A stretch of DNA of 64,000 bases from the NCBI GenBank assembly GCA_034429215.1, contig DAOUGI010000112.1, positions 1 to 64,000 of the forward strand. The letters are read 5' to 3'. The stretch comes from JAFGOG01 sp034429215. Lineage in GTDB: Bacteria; Chloroflexota; Anaerolineae; JAAYZQ01. Made by a program: the position numbers and the translations under genes. A model generated the notes under the pieces. That model was given only the letters and a program-made list of their open reading frames with translations. It was not told where the DNA came from and ran no database searches. Numbering within the stretch: position 1 is the stretch's first letter; every line of letters starts with the position of its first letter. Below, piece by piece: positions 60,601 to 64,000 of this stretch.

Positions 60601-61734
60601 GGTGTAATTGCCGGCCGGGATGGCGGCCGGCACCAGTTGGTCGTCGACCACGGCATCCCAGAAGCGGGCGGCGGGCGAGTCGTCTTGGGTTTCGGTGACG
60701 CAGGCGGTGTAGCCCAGGTTAAAGACGTCGGCATGAGGGTCGCCGCCGCCCGTGTGGGTGAGCGCCCAGTCGGCGCAGTCCATCATGTCGGACCAGTACA
60801 TCATGGCCGGCCCGCCATCGACGTTGTCCAGGTCGTACGCGGCTTTCAGGTTGAGCGCTTCAGCCGTGTCGCGGGCTAAACCCCGGTAGAAGGTGGGGAA
60901 GTCGTAGTAATTGCTCGCCACAATGCCGGCCATGTGCGTGCCGTGGCCGTTCACATCGGCAGACGTACTGTCAGCGGGATCGGGGTTGTTGGCAGCTTGG
61001 GCAGTGTCCAGGCACACCTGATCGGACCATGTGACGTGGTCGATGGCGTCGTGAGTTTTTCTGACGCCCGTGTCCAGTATGGCGGGGACGTAAGCCCCGC
61101 CGGTGTACCCCGCGTTCCACCATGTGTCGGCGTCGATGGCATAGGGGCTGTCGGCGAGCTGCGCCGCCATCTGCCGGTTCTCGGCCACCTCGGCCACGTC
61201 GGGGCGGGCCCGGAGGGCGTCGAGCTGGGAGCGGGGCACGCCGGCGGCCAGGGCGTTGACGATCACCAGGCGGGTGTGGACGACCGCGCCGTTCGATTCG
61301 AGCCATTGCACGAGGCCGGCCTGCGATGTCTCGACCTGCGGCCGGGCGCGGTCGAGGATCTCCCGGCGCATGGCCTGGAGCGCGGCGTGCAGCTCGGCGG
61401 ACTTGGACCGCGCGGCCCGCAGGAGCAGCGGCGCGCCGTACACGGCCTGCAGCTCTTGCCGGATGCGGTCCAGGGCCGGGGCGCGGGCGGCCTGCACCTC
61501 GGGCGCCAAGGCATGCAGCGGCTGGGCGCGGAGGGTGATGAGCACCTCGACGAGGTCGTCGCCGGCGGGCGCGGTCGGAGCAAGCCCAACCTGCTCCCCT
61601 TGCGCCAGGGGTCCCTGGAAAGGGCTGTCAGGCTGGGGTGACAGGCCGTGGGCCGGCAGGGAAAACAGCAGACCGGCGAGGAGGATCACACACAGCCACG
61701 GGTAGGATGGCCTGCCCGGAGTGGAATTGGACAT
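54649..61734 (-). CDS. subtilisin-like (S8) protease with 17 Cys-containing beta-sandwich repeats
   Basis: This is a 2,361-residue secreted protein. Signal peptide about 1-31; propeptide-like region to about 200; S8 catalytic domain with D221 (ILDTGVRKTHD), H264 (NGHGTHMAGI) and S463 (GTSAAAAHVTG), so the triad is complete. After a linker domain (about 660-740) come 17 tandem repeats of about 94 residues. The consensus is 'P...P.dG...CD.tP.fDWsDv.gAtgY.iQvDd.p.F.sP.i', then 'YyWRVrs.N.CG.g.Ws'. The two conserved Cys per repeat probably form one disulfide; repeat 17 lacks the first Cys (SRAGSLTP). The fold looks fibronectin-III-like. The chain ends PWRIHLPLVVRNH, a motif shared with neighbouring secreted proteins. 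ATG 61734 follows AAGGAGG by 8 bases. It is probably a long stalked surface protease. Confidence 0.9.
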   Translation of the reverse strand: MSNSTPGRPSYPWLCVILLAGLLFSLPAHGLSPQPDSPFQGPLAQGEQVGLAPTAPAGDDLVEVLITLRAQPLHALAPEVQAARAPALDRIRQELQAVYGAPLLLRAARSKSAELHAALQAMRREILDRARPQVETSQAGLVQWLESNGAVVHTRLVIVNALAAGVPRSQLDALRARPDVAEVAENRQMAAQLADSPYAIDADTWWNAGYTGGAYVPAILDTGVRKTHDAIDHVTWSDQVCLDTAQAANNPDPADSTSADVNGHGTHMAGIVASNYYDFPTFYRGLARDTAEALNLKAAYDLDNVDGGPAMMYWSDMMDCADWALTHTGGGDPHADVFNLGYTACVTETQDDSPAARFWDAVVDDQLVPAAIPAGNYTDGITCTRYVGDPGIAYNVITVGNVNDTGDASSSTPNRDDDTINPTSAWGETPGGRKKPDLSAPGTNIGSTDNNSDTAFSNVTGTSAAAAHVTGAILLLQEYGITDPREQKALLINTAEDKGPPGWDPEYGWGYIDLGQAWDHRNDTLLDSISPAPDLQFYQGGWDAGDSAALVWNRQVAYNNEITPTTVYPLNNLDLYVYSQDNNTLLGSDTGAIDNVHVVTSTANPVSAVIKVDAANSPFHGAAAETFALATYESFTAASGPALTLEPPDYSQRCPGDVWPVSVTVTNTGGLAAHDVEVLLTLPPSLTVVGGNNPAGLGVIGDGSSSVAQWSLQATGRGWQSVDVDAVSLSYGETFTRSAQFVVDVPYPPVAPVLSAPTNGAITCNALPTFDWADVAGATGYRLEVADNIDFNNAVINTTIAGSQYTPVSALVDGTYYWRVRSTYLCGEGPWTAAVWSVTIIDTPATPALSSPPDNELTCDATPAFDWSDVAMAASYNLQVDDNANFSSPVINANPTESTHTPGTPLALGSYYWQVRTVNQCGGSAYTSSWRLTIIAAPSTPSLSSPNDGEITCDTTPTFNWSDMPMASGYSVQVDNNSGFSSPEIDQSTSVSDYTPGAGLPAGTYYWRARATNKCGESAWSAARTVVILVPLAAPTLTAPADATSTCDTTPMFDWSDVTGATAYRIQVDNNSDFGSPEVNQRPGVSTYTPATALAAGAYYWRVQSTNQCGDGSWSSPVRSVTLVVPPGALILTLPENGGEICDLTPTFDWNDVTYASGYRLLVDDDPAFGSPAIDATPAESTYTPETDLAGGAYYWQARATNMCGDGPWSALWATTLLTPLPAPALQLPLADGIVCVETPEFDWSSVPRAVGYRIQVDSSSSFDSPAVDALTTASGYVSEVTITLDLPYYWRVLSRTSCGEGDWSATRSFTRITVPGQASQIAPPNGTIICNDMAPSFSWTSMSGATGYRIQLDNDPAFGSPLIETTTTAPEYVAPWPLSEDRYYWRVLAFNDCGNGTWSDVRVLDVTIILSSPPLVAPPDGSGACDDRPALDWGDVAGATGYKIQVDDDPSFGSPQITTTIDSHYTPTTPLAPGLYYWRTLSSNQCGDGLWSAAWNVTVLSTPPVPGAPAPVDGSQTCDSAPTFNWSDSAEATGYDIQVAEEPSFDTIVISATSATSSYTPPLPLQTRIYYWRVRAIGFCGSGQWSAGATGSPWSFEIITVPPSPSLATPGDGAEVCESAIAFDWYGVGGATGYRLRVDDDPQFLSPAIDVGTSSTDYTPPTTLTLDTYYWQVNASNMCGAGLWSASRQFDVITTTIAPALQLPANGSGSCDDTPTFDWSDTAGATGYHIQIDDNSGFGSPVVISTTTDSTYTPASPLPAGVLYWRVLTENQCGDGPWSVAWSVTILEPPSGPALLAPPNGSLTCDATPTFDWADVGVLSYWLVADDDPSFASPEVMTSVDGSAYTPLADLPPGRYFWRVRPLWACGVGGWSDTWTLIVGASPPVQHLPDDGSRTCNTTPVFDWSDVPGAASYRLQADNNLNFSTPELDVTSTGSTYTVTTPLDPWRYYWRVRSSNTCGASVWSPLWQVTVVVPPEAPGWLAPPDASSTCDHTPDLDWPDVSAATAYRIQIDDDPDWASPEIDTVVTTSSFTPPSALAASVYNWRVRSVGECGEGSWSSAVTLEILDPPAVPTDPLPPSGSTTCDVTPAFDWADAAGAIGYRIQVDDSPTFGATEINTATVASAYTATAALPLGPYFWRVHSTNVCGESGWAGPWDLELITVPPAPILESPVDAGTSCDSRPTFDWTDVMEATGYRLQVDDDPAFSSPVVDETSTASSLIPGTALADGVYYWRVLSTNKCGEGTWTAAWALVVGAPMPDLLSPPDGSRAGSLTPAFDWSDVLGALGYHIQADLDPAFGSPEIDAETLAPASAFTPLTPLPSGWYGWRVRTRTLCGYGSWSDPWQFQVPWRIHLPLVVRNH
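54690..59497 (-). repeat. 17 tandem coding repeats of about 283 bp in the S8 protease gene
   Basis: The region encodes 17 successive copies of one domain. Protein conservation (CD.TP.FDWSD, YYWRVR, N.CG.G.W) is strong while DNA identity between copies is moderate, so the array is old rather than freshly expanded. Boundaries are approximate. Confidence 0.85.
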
Positions 61735-61767
61735 CGTTCATGCCTCCTTACAGCTTGTCGCGGCGGA

Positions 61768-62148
61768 TCAGGGCGCGTTGCGCGGCACGATCGGAAGATA
61801 GACGTGGTAGGTGCCCGGCGCGACGACCCAGAATCCGCCTTCCAGGGTGTAGGGTCCGGCGCTCACCCGGCCCGCGGCATCCGGCTGGCCGGCCGTGCCG
61901 CCCAGCCTATAGTCTCCCGCGGAGACAAACGAGACGCCGCCGCCGTCGATGGTGTTCCACCACAGGCTGTAGGCCGAATCGGCGCCCGGGTCTGCACCTT
62001 CCTGGAGCTGCCCAGAATCGCCCCTCGACGGCGCGCCGAGGGCGAGTAACAGCACACAGGCGACCAGCAGCCCAAAGGCGGCAGCGCGCCAGGTGGGCCG
62101 GTCCAGGCCGGCGCCGGCATGCCGGCGGTTACCTGCTTTTGTCTTCAT
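61768..62148 (-). CDS. small secreted protein with GGFW-type domain
   Basis: The 126-residue product has a basic N terminus and a signal peptide (hydrophobic AAAFGLLVACVLLLALGAPS, about 22-41). The mature part contains YSLWWNTIDGGGVSFVSAGD followed by YRLGGTAGQPDAAG and YTLEGGFW, a pattern I know from many Chloroflexota exported proteins of unknown role, and ends YHVYLPIVPRNAP, the same C-terminal motif as the protease downstream. It starts at ATG 62148 and lies 33 bases before the protease gene on the same strand, so co-expression is likely. Confidence 0.75.
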   Translation of the reverse strand: MKTKAGNRRHAGAGLDRPTWRAAAFGLLVACVLLLALGAPSRGDSGQLQEGADPGADSAYSLWWNTIDGGGVSFVSAGDYRLGGTAGQPDAAGRVSAGPYTLEGGFWVVAPGTYHVYLPIVPRNAP

Positions 62149-62208
62149 GCGGTCCTGCCTTTCCGGCTGTTGCAGCCGTATGCCACAAGCACTCGCGGGT
62201 TTGCCAGC

Positions 62209-64000
62209 CTACCATTGGTAACAGCGGGCATAGCAGTAGATCGAATCATCATTCCCCCCAGAGTCCTTGGACGCGTACACCTCCCAGTTACTGCCCGTGA
62301 CTCGGACCAGACACTGCGCGTCCTGACCCTCGTCCATAGAATTCAACGCCACGCGCACCAGGAAACAAAAGCCGGCTGAGGTTGCGATCATGGTCGTGGA
62401 GCCCGAATTGGTGTCGCTGTTGAGCTCTACCTTGTATTCGTCAGTCACCCGCGCCGAACCGGACAGGGCAAAGGTGCTGGCGTGGTTCCCGTCCAACAGA
62501 TCGGCATCCAGGCCTGAGCCGGAGCCGTCGTCGTCGGCAATCTCGGAGAGGGCGGCGCCATCCTGCAGATCGGTGGCAGACACCGCGCCGTCCGTGATCA
62601 TGCCACTCGTTACCGAGTTGGCCTGACCTTCGTTGACGTAAATCGCATCAAAGTCGGCCGCGTGCTTGCCGTCGACGGTGTCCGCGTCGAGGCCGGTCGC
62701 GACGACGCTGATCGCATTATCGGCGCTGATGTTGATGCCGGAACCGGCGGTGTAGGTCGTGCCGCTGTCGGGCTCGCAGGTCACTGTGCCGTCGGGCAGG
62801 ATCACGCGGATCGAGTTGCCATCGGCGCACGACCCCGACACCCGTTTTTGCAGATAGTTGGTGTCGGCCGACAGGGTGGCATCGCCGCTCAGGGCGCCGC
62901 CCAGCAGGCCGACGCCGGGACTCACCGAGGTAATGTCGCCGGTGGACATCATCTGGCACCACACCGCCCCGGTGTCAAAGATCTCGCGGATCGCCTGCCC
63001 TTCGGCGCACGTGCCGGTAATCCGCCGCTGATAGTCGCCGCTGCCGTAGCCGTTGAGATATTGGGCGTTGAGTCCCGGCTGCATGATGCCGCTGTTCACG
63101 GCGATGTTCCACTCTGTGCCCAGCTTGTTCTCGACCTGAAGGTCGGTGTAGGCTGAGTACCGGTCGGTGCTGAGGGCGCCGGCCGCCAGGTTGGCGGCGT
63201 TGGTGTAGAACAGCTCGCTGTGGCCGTCGAGCTGGTCGGCATTAAGGTTGACCTGGACGCTGCCATTGTTCTGGGCCAGGTCGCCGGGGGCGTCGCCCAG
63301 AAAGCCTTCGGCCAGCAGGTCCCCGTAGGCCGAGAACCGATCGGCGCTCAGGACACCGGTGGTGAGGTTGGTGGCGTCCTGGTAAAACGCGCTGCTTTGC
63401 CCGTCGAGCATGTCGGCGTCGAGACCCGAGTTGGCCCCTTCTTTGACGTTCAAGGTGTAGGGGGAAACGCTGCCGGTTACTTCGAGCTGGTTGCCGGCCA
63501 GGTAGGTGGAGTCGCTGTCCGGCTCGCAATCGACCGTGCCGTCGGCATTGACCTTTTTGATGGAGGCCTCGCCCAGGCAGCCGTCGGCGATCCGCCGTTG
63601 AAGGTAGGCCGTGTTGGCGGTGACCGTGACTACCCCGGTCGCCCCGCCGCCCAGCAAGCCGGGGCCGACGTCGACGGCGGTGATGTCGCCGTCATAGGTC
63701 GTCTCGCACACGACGGTGCCGTCTTCCTTTATCTGGCGGACGGCCTGGCCGGCGTCACAGAGGCCAGTCACACGCTGCTGGACGCTGCGATAGTCGACCG
63801 AGAAAGCCGTGTTCTGGAGCAGCAGGCCCGACCCGGCCTGATACTGGGTGTCGTTGTCAATCCCATCGGCCAAGCCGTCGGGCACACCGATCAGCCCGGA
63901 CCAGGGCGCCGCGGCGGCATAGAGGGCATAGGGCGTCGGCGTGAGCGACTGGCGGGGCAGGGTGGTGAATGCCACATCGCTCGCACAGTGGACCCGGACT
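62209..64000 (-). CDS. tail-fibre-like repeat protein, 5' end outside the window
   Basis: The frame is open to the window edge, so the start is missing; a GTG at 63975 lies inside a coding stretch (VRVHCASDVAFTTLPRQSLT) and is not the real start. At least 596 residues remain. LTPTPYALYAAAAPWSGLIG is a common marker for this kind of Chloroflexota protein. Two modules repeat: 'TG.C..GQAIR.I..DGTV.CE' (at least four copies) and 'LDAD.LDG..SS.F' (four copies: LDADMLDGQSSAFY, LNADQLDGHSELFY, LDADTVDGKHAADF, LDADLLDGNHASTF). Such repeats resemble phage tail-fibre and adhesin shafts. The C terminus has a compact Cys-containing beta domain. It is probably a surface adhesin rather than a phage gene, as no phage genes are adjacent. 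Confidence 0.75.
   Translation of the reverse strand, partial: VRVHCASDVAFTTLPRQSLTPTPYALYAAAAPWSGLIGVPDGLADGIDNDTQYQAGSGLLLQNTAFSVDYRSVQQRVTGLCDAGQAVRQIKEDGTVVCETTYDGDITAVDVGPGLLGGGATGVVTVTANTAYLQRRIADGCLGEASIKKVNADGTVDCEPDSDSTYLAGNQLEVTGSVSPYTLNVKEGANSGLDADMLDGQSSAFYQDATNLTTGVLSADRFSAYGDLLAEGFLGDAPGDLAQNNGSVQVNLNADQLDGHSELFYTNAANLAAGALSTDRYSAYTDLQVENKLGTEWNIAVNSGIMQPGLNAQYLNGYGSGDYQRRITGTCAEGQAIREIFDTGAVWCQMMSTGDITSVSPGVGLLGGALSGDATLSADTNYLQKRVSGSCADGNSIRVILPDGTVTCEPDSGTTYTAGSGINISADNAISVVATGLDADTVDGKHAADFDAIYVNEGQANSVTSGMITDGAVSATDLQDGAALSEIADDDGSGSGLDADLLDGNHASTFALSGSARVTDEYKVELNSDTNSGSTTMIATSAGFCFLVRVALNSMDEGQDAQCLVRVTGSNWEVYASKDSGGNDDSIYCYARCYQW

Noticed and set aside
62209..64000. Prophage tail gene
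   Set aside because: Only the repeat type is phage-like; all visible neighbours are bacterial secreted proteins and no other phage gene is present.

Overview
The window reads as GC-rich bacterial chromosome, most likely from an Anaerolineae- or Caldilineae-like member of the Chloroflexota (inference from protein style, not from a marker gene). The pointers are large secreted proteins with Chloroflexota-style C-terminal 'YLPLIV/HLPLVVRN' motifs, a lipoprotein binding protein with a Val/Lys/Glu and 'VVVTATPEP' linker, and long zinc-ribbon/adenylate-cyclase/ATPase/TPR signalling proteins. No rRNA, tRNA, CRISPR array, intact insertion sequence or prophage was found.

Layout. (1) 1-2263: tail of a pentose-type sugar ABC operon (binding protein end, single-domain ATPase, XylH-like permease). 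(2) 2463-5257: a strong promoter and a three-gene unit of membrane protein, membrane-anchored TPR protein and TPR-AAA+ ATPase, of unknown function. (3) 5367-9982: GH130 mannoside phosphorylase, RusA-type resolvase, TrmO-like tRNA methyltransferase, metallophosphoesterase and AlkD-like HEAT protein. (4) 10022-14954 on the minus strand: fructose-1,6-bisphosphatase then a 1,284-residue cyclase/ATPase/TPR protein. The fbp promoter is part of an almost perfectly two-fold symmetric divergent promoter facing a DinB-like gene. (5) 15106-23824, plus strand: DinB-like, ThiF/MoeB-like E1, a possible 55-residue small protein, Nudix hydrolase, both halves of glycine decarboxylase P protein (gcvPA, gcvPB), an ATP-NAD kinase/AcoX-like protein and three consecutive SDR oxidoreductases.

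(6) 23901-43249: carbohydrate locus. A GH13 branching-enzyme-like gene is divergent from a LacI-type repressor with two operators. Then follow a complete Opp/Dpp-type oligosaccharide or peptide ABC transporter (binding lipoprotein, two permeases, two ATPases), an MFS carrier, a GH2 beta-mannosidase, a solute-binding-like protein without signal peptide, and two tandem GH94 phosphorylases, the second cellobiose-phosphorylase-like. Together they look like uptake of beta-linked oligosaccharides (cello/manno type) followed by intracellular hydrolysis and phosphorolysis to sugar phosphates. (7) 43300-47568: bacterioferritin divergent from a second cyclase/ATPase/TPR paralogue.

(8) 47616-64000, all minus strand: cell-surface block. 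It holds a small Pro/Thr-linker protein, a 1,950-residue CSLREA/beta-helix/PKD protein, a 2,361-residue subtilisin-type protease with 17 cysteine-bearing repeats, a small secreted protein and the 3' part of a tail-fibre-like repeat protein that runs off the window. The least explained items are the AAA+/TPR membrane unit, the signal-less binding protein, the 17-repeat protease, the shared C-terminal motif and the symmetric fbp/dinB promoter.
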